DNA from: Chloroflexota bacterium
Lineage (GTDB): Bacteria > Chloroflexota > Anaerolineae > Caldilineales > Caldilineaceae
DNA length: 16,352 nt
Reading direction: 5' to 3'
Assembly (NCBI GenBank): GCA_003577005.1
Contig: QEUW01000366.1
Location: forward strand, 1-16,352
Under the pieces are notes generated by a model. It was not told the DNA's origin. It worked only from the letters and a program-made list of their open reading frames with translations, and made no database searches. How positions within the stretch are numbered: position 1 is the first letter of the stretch; each line of letters begins with the position of its first letter. The translations under genes were made by a program, and so were the position numbers. Below are positions 7,111 to 14,247 of this stretch, one piece after another.

Positions 7111-7800
7111 ATGAAGACAACAACCTCAAATCTCATCCGTTGGGCAGGATTATCGGCGATGGCGGCAGGGATCATTTTTGCAGGCATTCAGCCGATCCAC
7201 CCCCCGGACGTTCTTTCGTCGGTCACCACCGGTGCATGGGCCACCATCATGCCCCTGAAGCTGGCCATGTGTCTCCTTTTCCTCATCGGCATTGCGGGGC
7301 TCTACGCCCGGCAAGTGGAAAAGGCCGGGTGGCTGGGTCTGGCCGGCTTTCTCCTGTTTAGCCTCTCGTGGTGGCTCCAGACGGGCTATGTCTTCGCCGA
7401 AGTTTTTATCTTGCCAGTGTTGGCAACCGAGGCGCCGCAGTTCGTGGAGAGCTTCCTGGGCATTGTCAATGGCTCCCCCGGCGAGATGAACATCGGCGCT
7501 CTTGTACCGGTATACGGTGTTGTCGGAATCCTGTACATGCTCGGCGGCCTGCTGTTTGGCATCGCAACGCTCCGCGCCGGCGTCCTGCCGCGCTGGCCAG
7601 CCGGTCTGTTGGCTGTCGCGGCTGCGCTGACCCCCGCGGCTGTGCTGCTCCCCCACCACATCCAGCGGTTAGCCGCAGTGCCGCTGGGGTTAGCTCTGGT
7701 TTGGCTGGGTTATGCGCTCTGGTCTGAGCGGCGCGGGCAAGTCTCAGAACCCGTACTTGGCACGCCAAGCGCCCACCTTCACCAAGCCGGAGCCAAGTAA
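7111..7800 (+). CDS. Six-helix integral membrane protein, unknown function
   Basis: A protein of 229 residues with six predicted membrane segments at roughly 10-27, 45-65, 73-95, 128-153, 163-180 and 185-205. The N-terminus MKTTTSNLIRWAGLSAMAAG is short and basic, as in DUF4386-like proteins, and the C-terminal tail of about 25 residues is soluble. Residues between helices 3 and 4 carry an acidic loop (FVESFLGIVNGSPGEMN). The start is supported by AGGAG about 6 nt upstream. It is separated from the small protein gene by the second operator array. I do not recognise a named family; similar proteins occur in the same neighbourhood type. Likely located in the cytoplasmic membrane. Confidence 0.8.
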   Translation: MKTTTSNLIRWAGLSAMAAGIIFAGIQPIHPPDVLSSVTTGAWATIMPLKLAMCLLFLIGIAGLYARQVEKAGWLGLAGFLLFSLSWWLQTGYVFAEVFILPVLATEAPQFVESFLGIVNGSPGEMNIGALVPVYGVVGILYMLGGLLFGIATLRAGVLPRWPAGLLAVAAALTPAAVLLPHHIQRLAAVPLGLALVWLGYALWSERRGQVSEPVLGTPSAHLHQAGAK

Positions 7801-7824
7801 GTTCTCTTAAAACGGTCTGGGATG

Positions 7825-7850
7825 GACAAGCGATTATAGGATCGCTTGTC
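7825..7850. repeat. Perfect 10-bp hairpin between two membrane-protein genes
   Basis: GACAAGCGAT (7825-7834) and ATCGCTTGTC (7841-7850) are exact reverse complements around TATAGG. No T run follows, so it is either a weak terminator, an mRNA processing or stability structure, or an operator for the DUF2938 gene 30 bp downstream. Confidence 0.6.
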
Positions 7851-7879
7851 TACATCCACAATCAATCAACCGGTGACTC

Positions 7880-8370
7880 ATGAACACGTTGGTTCTCACC
7901 TTTATTTGTACCATCTTGATTGGGCTTGGCGCAACGCTCACGTTTGATCTATGGGGACTGTTTCTCAAACATGCGTTTCAGATTCCGCCATCCAACATCT
8001 GTCTGGTTGGGCGCTGGCTGTGCTACATGCCGGAAGGCATCTTTACCCATGCAAATCTTGGATCTGCGCCACGGAAGAGCGCTGAATGCACGGTAGGCTG
8101 GATCGCCCACTACCTGATTGGCGGCACGTTCGCCATCGTTTTCGTTGCCTTACCCATTGGCTTCAGCAGCCGACGCTGCTTCCCGCTATCGGCTTCGGGG
8201 TTGTCACGGTTTTGGCGCCGTTCTCCATCATGCAACCCGCATTTGGGCTCGGGTTCGCCGCAGCAAAACTGTCAAATCCTACGCCGGCAAGACTGCGTAC
8301 TTTGATGAATCATATGGTGTTTGGCATCGGTCTTTACCTTTATGCACTGTTAATCAGCTGGTTGCTATAA
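7880..8370 (+). pseudogene. DUF2938 family membrane protein, single frameshift
   Basis: DUF2938 proteins are about 160-residue membrane proteins with four helices and unknown function. The first half, from the ATG at 7880, reads MNTLVLTFICTILIGLGATL, then FDLWGLFLK, CLVGRWLCYMPEGIF and CTVGWIAHYLIGGTFAIVFV. The second half continues one frame over: LQQPTLLPAIGFGVVTVLAP, SIMQPAFGLGFAAAKL, then RLRTLMNHMVFGIGLYLYAL, ending at TAA 8368-8370. Everything expected of the family is present; a one-base deletion near 8149-8152 (GCCTTACCC) explains the split. It may be a recent lesion or a base-calling error, since the rest is undamaged. The ribosome site is weak (CCGGTGA). Confidence 0.82.
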
Positions 8371-8487
8371 GTCTATTCGTAGTACGAACTCCGGCTAGGC
8401 CACCTGTCGGCGTGGCGAATGGCACAGGCTTGGCACAGTTTACTACCGCATCTTGAAATTCAGTTTCTACCTAAAGGGGTGACCGTT

Positions 8488-8937
8488 ATGTCAGAAGTAT
8501 CGACCTTCAGGCTCTACATCTTGAGAGCCATGTACGTGTTCACGGTCGTCGGTTTGTCGATCGAGAAGTTGCCAGCGCTCCTCCATCCGGCGAACCTGTC
8601 ACCTGGGGACAGCGTGATTCTCAGCGTGCTCGGCGCGACTGCGCTCTTGGCGGTTGTGGGGATCCGTTACCCCATTAAGATGCTGCCACTGCTGTTCTTC
8701 GAGGTGGTGTGGAAGTCCATCTGGATGCTGGTTTTCGGGCTGCCTCGATCGCTTTCCGGTGGGCTGGATCCGAGCGTCAGCTTTGGGGGGACTGAAACGC
8801 TGATTGCCTGTCTGGTGGGCATTGTGTTGGTGCCACTCGCCATTCCGTGGGGCTACGTCTTCAAGCAGTATGTCCAGGCGCCCGGAGATCCGTGGGGGAA
8901 GCAGGTGAAGGCAAGGTTATTCAAGTCTAATTCCTGA
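8488..8937 (+). CDS. Four-helix membrane protein, unknown function
   Basis: A protein of 149 residues with membrane segments at about 9-28, 42-60, 65-86 and 104-126 and a short charged C-terminus. It starts MSEVSTFRLYILRAMYVFTV. Notable residues are in the loop after the first helix (EKLPALLHP) and in FFEVVWKSIWM. The start at 8488 is chosen because AAAGGGGTGA lies 7-14 nt upstream and the frame before it reads unlike protein. It is 37 nt from the DUF4386 gene and probably co-transcribed with it. I recognise the type as an unnamed family common in this kind of neighbourhood, nothing more. Confidence 0.78.
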   Translation: MSEVSTFRLYILRAMYVFTVVGLSIEKLPALLHPANLSPGDSVILSVLGATALLAVVGIRYPIKMLPLLFFEVVWKSIWMLVFGLPRSLSGGLDPSVSFGGTETLIACLVGIVLVPLAIPWGYVFKQYVQAPGDPWGKQVKARLFKSNS

Positions 8938-8974
8938 ATCTCATCACGACGATAAAGAAAATGGAGATAAATAA

Positions 8975-9658
8975 ATGAACATCGACCAACAGGCGACCAC
9001 CGATATGACCTCGTCGAGAAAAACTGCGTTTGTGGCGGGCGTGCTCTATCTGCTCACCTTTGTCTCGATCCCAACCCTCTCTCTCTACGGTCCGGTGCAT
9101 GATCCGAACTATATTGTCAGCTTTGGCCCAGACACTCCCACGCTCATCGGGGCTGTTCTGGAGCTGATCGTGGCCCTCGCCTGCATCGGCACCGCAGTCG
9201 CGCTGTACTCGGTGGTCAAGAGGCAGAACGAAGGCGTCGCGCTGGGCTTCTTCGGCGCGAGAGTCCTGGAAGCCGCCACCATTTTCGCTGGCATTGCCTG
9301 CCTCCTTTCGGTGGTGAGTTTGCGACAGGCCGGAGCCGGAGCCTCTGGGTTGGTCACCAGCCAAGCACTGGTCGCCCTGTATGATCGATTGTTCCTCCTT
9401 GGGCAAGGTTTCATGCCCGCTGTGAATGCCCTGTTGCTCGGTTACCTACTGTACCAGTCTCGCTTAGTGCCACGGGTTCTTCCTCTGCTTGGATTTATTG
9501 GGGCGCCCCTGCTCCTAGCTTCCGACGCCGCTGTCGTGTTCGGTCTCTTGGAAAGGGTATCCGCACTCACGGGGATTGCAGCGCTCCCGATCGCTCTGTG
9601 GGAGTTTTCGTTGGGTGTCTGGCTTGTTGTAAAAGGCTTCAATCCATCTGCTGAGTAA
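8975..9658 (+). CDS. DUF4386 domain-containing membrane protein
   Basis: A 227-residue protein with about six membrane helices. Family-typical text is RKTAFVAGVLYLLTFVSIP at the first helix, ARVLEAATIFAGIACLLSVV in the middle, LYDRLFLLGQGFMPAVNALL, then LGYLLYQSRLVPRVLPLLGF and a final helix with WEFSLGVWLVVKGFNPSA. DUF4386 proteins are found widely in Actinomycetota, Bacillota and Chloroflexota; no activity is established. The ATG at 8975 follows ATGGAGATAAATAA, a weak ribosome site with an AT-rich spacer. The gene is full length and intact, and follows the four-helix protein closely, so the two may act together in the membrane. Confidence 0.88.
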   Translation: MNIDQQATTDMTSSRKTAFVAGVLYLLTFVSIPTLSLYGPVHDPNYIVSFGPDTPTLIGAVLELIVALACIGTAVALYSVVKRQNEGVALGFFGARVLEAATIFAGIACLLSVVSLRQAGAGASGLVTSQALVALYDRLFLLGQGFMPAVNALLLGYLLYQSRLVPRVLPLLGFIGAPLLLASDAAVVFGLLERVSALTGIAALPIALWEFSLGVWLVVKGFNPSAE

Positions 9659-9677
9659 TCTTGCGGCAACGCGCCTA

Positions 9678-9775
9678 CTAAGTACCTATCCGAATAACGG
9701 TTGCGGGGCCGACTACTACACCTGCGAATAGGCCCGGTCGCAGAGTTATTCGGATAGGCACTTAGCCTATTTTTT
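9678..9775. repeat. Inverted-repeat element with a T run (MITE-like or bidirectional terminator)
   Basis: Arms 9678-9698 and 9745-9765 are complementary at 20 of 21 positions (core CTATCCGAATAAC / GTTATTCGGATAG), around a 46-nt GC-rich centre that can pair partly (TTGCGGGG with CCGGTCGCA). ATTTTTTC follows at 9769-9776. The size and the clean arms resemble a small non-autonomous mobile element; in place it probably ends transcription of the DUF4386 gene. Confidence 0.65.
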
Positions 9776-9810
9776 CGGGGGGATATGCAAAAATTCCCAA
9801 GGTGAGTACA

Positions 9811-10959
9811 ATGACACACAAGATCGTGAAGCTCCCCAAGCACACCAGCACGGCTGCGTTCCAGGATGTGCAGCCGCTGTTCCAGCACCGTAGACGCACG
9901 GTGGTGGCGGTTGCCCTCGCCGCCCTCGTCGCCCTGCTCGGCGTGCTCGCCCGGCCCAGCCCACCCTCACTCTCGACGATGGTGACGGGCGATGCCGCGC
10001 TTGCTGCGCGAGTGCAACCGCTCTTGCACGGCGCGCTCGACCGGGTCAGCATCGCTATGGTCGATGGCAACGCCGTCACCTATGCCAACTTCGGGGCGAA
10101 CGAACACACCGAGTACGAGATCGGCTCGCTTACCAAGACCTTTACCGCGTTGCTCTTGGCCGATGCGATCCGGCGCGGCGAGGTCACGGCTGACACAAAA
10201 ATTGGTGCGCTTCTACCGCTCGCTGGCGCCCCGATCGCTGACGTGACCCTCGCTGAACTTGCAAGCCACCGCTCTGGGCTGTCAGCACAAGGCATGCAGC
10301 TCGACGATGCGATCCCGTTTGTGCTGCGCTACCTCAGGCACCAAAACCCCTTCATCCAGGATGTGGACGGGTTGCTCGCTATCGCTCGTAAGGCCACGCT
10401 CACTCATCGCGGTGGATTCGTCTATTCCAATCTGGGAGTGGCTTTGCTGGGGCAGGGTCTGGCTGCTGCCGCACAGATGGACTACGCCCGGCTCGCTCAG
10501 GAGCGTCTCTTTATGGCGCTTGAGATGACTGAGAGTAGCCTGCCCCTGACGGCTAAGCATCTATCGAGCGGCGCGCCCACCGGCTATAGCGCGGCGGGCA
10601 TCGCCGAGGCGCCCTGGACCATCAACGGCTGGGCACCGGCGGGTGGCGTACGTTCGACTACCGCCGACCTGGTTCGCTATGCGCAGGCACTGCTCGATGG
10701 CTCTGCACCTGGCATCGACGCGCTCACGCCCCGTTGGCAGTTCGATGAACTACAAATTGGCTATGTCTGGATCACGCAGGAGTATCAAGGACACGCTGTA
10801 ACCTATTCGAACGGCCTTACCGGAGGGTTCACCAGCAAGATCATCCTTGATCGCGCCAATCAGCGCGCAGTGATCATCCTTTCAAACACGGCAGCCCAAG
10901 TGGACGAGGCTGCCAAAAGCTTACTCATGGGAGAACACGCATGGATATCCTCGCCTTAG
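9811..10959 (+). CDS. Membrane-anchored beta-lactamase-fold (class C-like) serine hydrolase
   Basis: A 382-residue member of the serine beta-lactamase/DD-peptidase-like family, many of which are esterases or peptidases rather than resistance enzymes. A basic N-terminus (KLPK, HRRR at 27-29) precedes one membrane helix (about 30-47), so the catalytic domain should face outside as an anchored protein. The nucleophile motif SLTK is at 106-109 and the second motif YSN at 205-207, both intact. The third motif, usually H-x-G-x-T-G-G-F, reads SNGLTGGF (333-340), so the usual His/Lys is Ser. The ATG at 9811 is preferred over the GTG at 9802 because AAGGTGAG sits correctly before it. The gene overlaps the next by 19 nt. 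Substrate unknown. Confidence 0.85.
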   Translation: MTHKIVKLPKHTSTAAFQDVQPLFQHRRRTVVAVALAALVALLGVLARPSPPSLSTMVTGDAALAARVQPLLHGALDRVSIAMVDGNAVTYANFGANEHTEYEIGSLTKTFTALLLADAIRRGEVTADTKIGALLPLAGAPIADVTLAELASHRSGLSAQGMQLDDAIPFVLRYLRHQNPFIQDVDGLLAIARKATLTHRGGFVYSNLGVALLGQGLAAAAQMDYARLAQERLFMALEMTESSLPLTAKHLSSGAPTGYSAAGIAEAPWTINGWAPAGGVRSTTADLVRYAQALLDGSAPGIDALTPRWQFDELQIGYVWITQEYQGHAVTYSNGLTGGFTSKIILDRANQRAVIILSNTAAQVDEAAKSLLMGEHAWISSP

Positions 10960-11288
10960 TTCTTTTCTTCGCCTTTGTTGCCCTGTTCGTGATGCGATCA
11001 TGGAAGGCGTACGGCAGGCTGTCCGCCCGCGACCGCTGGGGCTTGATCACCAGCTTTGTCGTGGCGGTCACGACGTTCGTCCTTGCACCGCTGGTGATCA
11101 ACTGGGTGATTGTGCCCACTGCCATCTGGCTCATTGCCGTCGCACTGCTTACGAGCGGGGTGGTCGGCGCGGTGCTGCGTTGGCCGGAGCTGACCTGGTT
11201 CACCGGCACACACCCCATCCGGCGCACGATTGGTCTCGGCGCCACACTGGTAATCTGCGCATTGATCATCGGCGTGGCCATGACCTGA
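10941..11288 (+). CDS. Small membrane protein coupled to the serine hydrolase
   Basis: A 115-residue protein starting MDILALVLFFAFVALFV, with about four membrane segments (1-18, 34-52, 56-80, 95-114) and a basic loop after the first (RSWKAYGRLSARDRW), which places that loop in the cytoplasm. Its ATG lies inside the end of the hydrolase gene (19-nt overlap) with GGGAG at the right distance, so translation is coupled and the two proteins probably work as a pair, perhaps with this one holding or regulating the anchored hydrolase. I know no named family; small membrane partners of this size are often seen after such hydrolases. Confidence 0.72.
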   Translation: MDILALVLFFAFVALFVMRSWKAYGRLSARDRWGLITSFVVAVTTFVLAPLVINWVIVPTAIWLIAVALLTSGVVGAVLRWPELTWFTGTHPIRRTIGLGATLVICALIIGVAMT

Positions 11289-11408
11289 GCAGGTCTTAGC
11301 GTATAGGTAGGTTTTCAACGTGATTATATCGGGAGTTCCACCAAAGGAACACAGCAGAAATGATACACTTCGCAATCGCAACAGAGAATAATTTGGGAGG
11401 ATGTTAAA

Positions 11409-12425
11409 ATGAAAGCAATTGTGGCAACGAAGTATGGCCCGCCTGAAGTTCTTCAACTCCAAGAGGTTGAAAAACCTACACCCAAAGCCAATGAAATTTT
11501 GGTAAGAGTGCATGCGACCACTGTAAACGCGGGGGATTATCGGATGCGAAGCTTCACAGTCCCGCCCCTCTTCTGGCTCCCGGCTCGCATCACTTTGGGT
11601 TTCACAAAACCCAAAAATCCGATCTTCGGCATGGAACTAGCCGGTGAAGTTGAAGCAACCGGTAAAGATGTAATGCGGTTTAAGGTCGGTGACCAGGTTT
11701 TTGCCTCGACGCTTGAGGAGAATTTTGGCGCTCACGCCGAATATAAATGTCTGCCCGAAGACGCGGCAGTGGTTACAAAACCGCAGCATGTGAGCGATGA
11801 GGAAGCCGCCACGCTTTCGATTAGCGCAAATACTGCTCTCTATTTCCTCAAGAAGGGCAACATTCAGCCCGGACAAAAAGTGCTCATCCATGGCGCTTCG
11901 GGTGCTGTAGGGACCTTTGCCGTGCAACTTGCCAAATATTTTGGTGCAGAGGTGACTGGAGTCTGCAGTACCACAAATGTGGAGTTGGTGAAATTGTTAG
12001 GCGCCGACCGGGTTATCGACTACACACAAGAGGATTTCACGAAAAATGGCGAGTGCTACGACATTATTTTTGATGCAGCCGGCAAGACGACCTTTTCACA
12101 ATGTAAGTCCGCGCTAAAGGACAAGGGGGTTTATCTCCATACGGGCATGGTACTGTCAGAGATTAAGGGGCTGTGGTACTCCATGACAACCGGCAAGCAG
12201 GTCATCGGTGGGATAGCAGCCACAAGCACAGAAGCCCTCGTCTTTCTCAAAGAGCTTATGGGGTCGGGCCGGCTGAAGCCAGTCATTGATCGCTGCTATC
12301 CGCTGGAGCAGGTGGTCGAGGCGCACCGCTATGTCGAGCAAGGCCATAAAAAGGGCAATGTCGTCATCACAGTGGCACATAACCACGATACTAACAACAC
12401 GCCGCAGTTGATAGCTGGGTGCTGA
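11409..12425 (+). CDS. Zinc-free medium-chain dehydrogenase/reductase (quinone oxidoreductase-like, NAD(P)H-dependent)
   Basis: A 338-residue MDR protein. The N-terminal GroES-like domain starts [17 protein letters not shown]; the Rossmann domain carries the cofactor motif [16 protein letters not shown] (161-176), then [14 protein letters not shown] and [10 protein letters not shown]. The structural-zinc cysteine cluster is absent, as in the quinone oxidoreductase branch, so it probably reduces quinones or enone-type substrates. GGGAGG lies 9 nt before the ATG, the strongest ribosome site in the block. The end GNVVITV is where the family usually stops; 16 further residues ([16 protein letters not shown]) follow and may derive from a rearranged junction. 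The gene is clearly more AT-rich than its neighbours, which hints at separate acquisition. The 120 bp upstream hold only promoter-like AT-rich sequence. Confidence 0.9.
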   Translation: MKAIVATKYGPPEVLQLQEVEKPTPKANEILVRVHATTVNAGDYRMRSFTVPPLFWLPARITLGFTKPKNPIFGMELAGEVEATGKDVMRFKVGDQVFASTLEENFGAHAEYKCLPEDAAVVTKPQHVSDEEAATLSISANTALYFLKKGNIQPGQKVLIHGASGAVGTFAVQLAKYFGAEVTGVCSTTNVELVKLLGADRVIDYTQEDFTKNGECYDIIFDAAGKTTFSQCKSALKDKGVYLHTGMVLSEIKGLWYSMTTGKQVIGGIAATSTEALVFLKELMGSGRLKPVIDRCYPLEQVVEAHRYVEQGHKKGNVVITVAHNHDTNNTPQLIAGC

Positions 12426-12463
12426 GGTCAATGTTTCTGGGCTGCGACCGGTTTCGGTTACTA

Positions 12464-12535
12464 TTACACATTTTCGCATGGCTCTGGGAGATACCTAATC
12501 AAGGGCGAGGCGTTGACAACCCAACGTTCAAGCAT
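12464..12535 (-). pseudogene. N-terminal stub of a DUF3368 PIN-domain toxin
   Basis: Twenty-five bp after the antitoxin stop on the same strand, an ATG opens MLERWVVNASPLI, which is the start of DUF3368 PIN toxins (the Asp of a typical VSDTSPLI is Asn in the common NASPLI variant). After about 13 codons the text becomes unrelated (RYLPEPCENV) and stops. PIN toxins are Mg-dependent RNases of about 150 residues, so at least 90 percent is gone, with most of the acidic active site. The break lies near 12495, about 70 bp from the end of the MDR gene. Confidence 0.68.
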
Positions 12536-12560
12536 GGTGGGTCTCGGCGACGCCGGCTTC

Positions 12561-12803
12561 CTAGATCAGCTCATCGGCGGAGAGCTGAAAGGGGGTTACC
12601 CCAAAGCGGCCCAGCGCGGCCAGAAATTCGGCGCGTGAGATGCCGGCGATCTCGGCGGCTTTGGCCTGAGAAACCTGTCTCGTCTCGTACCACTTGACCG
12701 CCGCAGCCAGGCGCATCTCGCGCAAGAACTCTTCTGGCTCCTGACGAAAGATTGCAAAAAGCTCACGTGGTAATTCCAGGGTGCGTTGAACGGTATTTGT
12801 CAT
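12561..12803 (-). CDS. UPF0175 family antitoxin
   Basis: An 80-residue protein starting MTNTVQRTLELPRELFAIF, with AVKWYETRQVSQAKAAEIAG and ISRAEFLAALGRFGVTPFQ (residues 35-72), the conserved heart of UPF0175 and a small helix-turn-helix-like fold. UPF0175 proteins usually stand directly upstream of a DUF3368 PIN toxin and act as its antitoxin and as autoregulator. The start at 12803 is chosen because the family begins at the strand leading to LELPRELF; the frame extends 29 codons further with Lys-rich, unrelated text. No strong ribosome site is seen. The toxin behind it is only a stub, so the antitoxin is an orphan, intact across its known length. Confidence 0.85.
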   Translation of the reverse strand: MTNTVQRTLELPRELFAIFRQEPEEFLREMRLAAAVKWYETRQVSQAKAAEIAGISRAEFLAALGRFGVTPFQLSADELI

Positions 12804-12920
12804 AGGTTGATTGTGAAACGGGATCTCGCCTTTTTTGAGCAACTGAACCAGAAACGACGCAAAAATCTTCTTCCTCAAAACCCTGGCCAAGTAGGTCGAT
12901 GCCGGAAAAAAGCGACAAGA

Positions 12921-13181
12921 TTAACAGGTGGACCTCCTTGCGAGAATCGAGCGTATATGGGGGCTGCCCGTGCGATTGAGCGGCACGTCGGTCAAATCAT
13001 CGGGGGTGAAGGGGTGGCCCAAGCGGCGCTCCGCGCAGGCAATGCACAGCATTCCGTCAATGCGGGGATTGATCTGCGCCCATATGTCATCTCGTAGCAT
13101 GTATGTGTTGTTGGTGATGGTGGTGTCGATGCCGCAATCAATGCAGCGGAGCCGGCGCCGATCACCATACTCCTGTAGCAC
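12921..13181 (-). CDS. Phage-type four-cysteine (probable zinc-binding) small protein
   Basis: The frame shows CIDCG (C13, C16 counted from the GTG at 13181) and CIACAERRLGHPF (C46, C49) around YMLRDDIWAQINPRIDGML, then PDDLTDVPLN. This C-x2-C ... C-x2-C layout with RDDIW and RRLG is familiar from unnamed actinophage and plasmid proteins; zinc binding is inferred. The true start is uncertain: the same frame stays open and protein-like upstream (GVVRLTVHDGNSERV) to the TAA at 13272-13274, but holds no ATG, GTG or TTG. A frameshift or lost start there would make this another damaged gene. Function unknown. Confidence 0.62.
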   Translation of the reverse strand: MLQEYGDRRRLRCIDCGIDTTITNNTYMLRDDIWAQINPRIDGMLCIACAERRLGHPFTPDDLTDVPLNRTGSPHIRSILARRSTC

Positions 13182-13271
13182 GCGCTCGCTGTTACCGTCA
13201 TGTACGGTGAGCCGGACAACGCCTTGACGTAGCCTGGCTGCGGTGTGCTTGTACCGCCGCTCGGCTGTGGC

Positions 13272-13424
13272 TTAATGAACACCCTGATGGACGATCCGCA
13301 CCTGGCTGCTGTGGCGACCTCGGCTGCGGACGACGGCGTAGGTCAGCGGTGAGCCTGTGTTGTGTTTGCCTCCTGGATTGCCGCCAGGATTGCCTGGCGT
13401 TGTAGTCGATCCATTTCTCGCCAT
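13272..13424 (-). CDS. Possible 50-codon ORF overlapping the end of the Dam-like gene
   Basis: In a frame different from the methylase, an ATG at 13424 starts MARNGSTTTPGNPGGNPGG, continues through LTYAVVRSRGRHSSQ and ends VRIVHQGVH at the TAA 13274-13272. The NPGG unit is repeated. The second half reads like folded protein and continues 70 nt past the methylase stop, and the next gene's frame opens directly after its stop. The ribosome site is weak. It could be a genuine overlapping gene or the 5' part of a gene joined to the four-cysteine protein by a stop. Confidence 0.33.
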   Translation of the reverse strand: MARNGSTTTPGNPGGNPGGKHNTGSPLTYAVVRSRGRHSSQVRIVHQGVH

Positions 13425-14244
13425 CTTCGCACCCATCTACGTTTCAGCTTCTTGATCCTTTCCCTCTCTCTGTAGTTATCGCCTAACCAGCGATAGTCAT
13501 GTAAGTGATTCGGCGGATCATAGTGCATCCAAATGACTTCAGTTGCCCTGCTGCCGCCGCGGGTGGTGGTTTGGATGGCGTCCTTATGCCAGCCGGTCAA
13601 GATGTCGTCGTAGATGTCGGACGGGTATCCGCTGATCATGACCGGGCAGGGTAGGGCTTTGAGCAGGGATAGCAGATCGACATGCTGGGCGACGGTGTAT
13701 TCGTGGTTGTAGAGCGGGCGGTGTTGCTTGCGGGTGACAAAGAGATAGGGCGGGTCGCTGTAGACAAATTCATTGCCTGTGAACGGTGCGTGATAGCGTA
13801 ACCACTGGTGAGCGTCGGCGTGGATAAAGGTGTATCGAGCATCGCCATTTCTGTATGTGGCTGCCCGGGGGGCACCCGCCTTTGGGCGCGGGCTATATCG
13901 TTGTGGTTGACGGTGTGTGCCGGCAGGTATCGTGGGGCCTGGTGATGTAGGCCCTCATCATCATCTTGGGCGGTGCTGGCCAACCTCGGCGTGGTTGGTG
14001 GTCGGGTGCCCTTTGGGCGCGGCTCATCGGCTGCATCGATGTCGCCGGCGGTAGGGTCCGAACGTGCCCACCAGTCGATCACGCTGGCATCGGCGTCTAT
14101 GCCGATGTCGGATCGGGCGGGGCGCTTGAAGCGTAGGATCGCATCATGCCCCAAGTGGGTTGCAATGTAGGTGTCGTGGGGCGGGATGTGGTTGATGAGC
14201 CAGCGAAAGACCGCTCCTTTTCCTCCGGGATATGTGTCATTCAT
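13343..14244 (-). pseudogene. Phage-type Dam-like DNA adenine methylase, frameshifted
   Basis: Dam-like enzymes transfer a methyl group from SAM to adenine N6. The front frame (ATG 14244) reads MNDTYPGGKGAVFRWLINHI, PPHDTYIATHLGHDAILRF, KRPARSDIGIDADASVIDWW. The second frame, open from 13954, holds ARYTFIHADAHQWLRYHAPF, EFVYSDPPYLFVTRKQHRPL (catalytic DPPY at 13756-13745), CPVMISGYPSDIYDDIL, TTRGG and LHDYRWLGDNYRERERIKKL. Both halves match one phage methylase, so a frameshift lies between 13954 and about 13845. That interval holds Pro/Arg-rich text and two GC palindromes. The stop of the upstream methyltransferase is 3 nt before the start (coupled). Motif I reads HLGHDA rather than the usual FLGGGA, which may already weaken SAM binding. 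Confidence 0.82.
13875..14020. repeat. Two GC palindromes within the Dam-like gene
   Basis: GTGCCC-TTT-GGGCGC (14006-14020) is a 6-bp stem with one G-T pair. ACCCGCC-TTT-GGGCGCGGG (13874-13892) is an imperfect relative. Both give Pro-Arg-Pro-Lys in the methylase direction. They share TTGGGCGCGG with the palindrome at 3878-3896, so all three look like copies of one short insertion sequence. Confidence 0.45.
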
Positions 14245-14247
14245 GCG

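Noticed and set aside
11325..11350. GTTCC-ACCAAA-GGAAC inverted repeat before the MDR gene as operator
   Set aside because: Only a 5-bp stem, single copy; expected by chance in a window of this size.
12370..12440. attC-like look of the sequence around the MDR stop (AACAACACGCCGCAGTTGAT)
   Set aside because: No paired R/L boxes or complementary arm of the kind needed for an integron site could be found.
12992..13282. 96-codon minus-strand ORF over the four-cysteine gene
   Set aside because: The C-x2-C frame is clearly the coding one; this frame has a Ser/Ala/Thr-rich shadow composition, though its GTG start overlaps an upstream stop.
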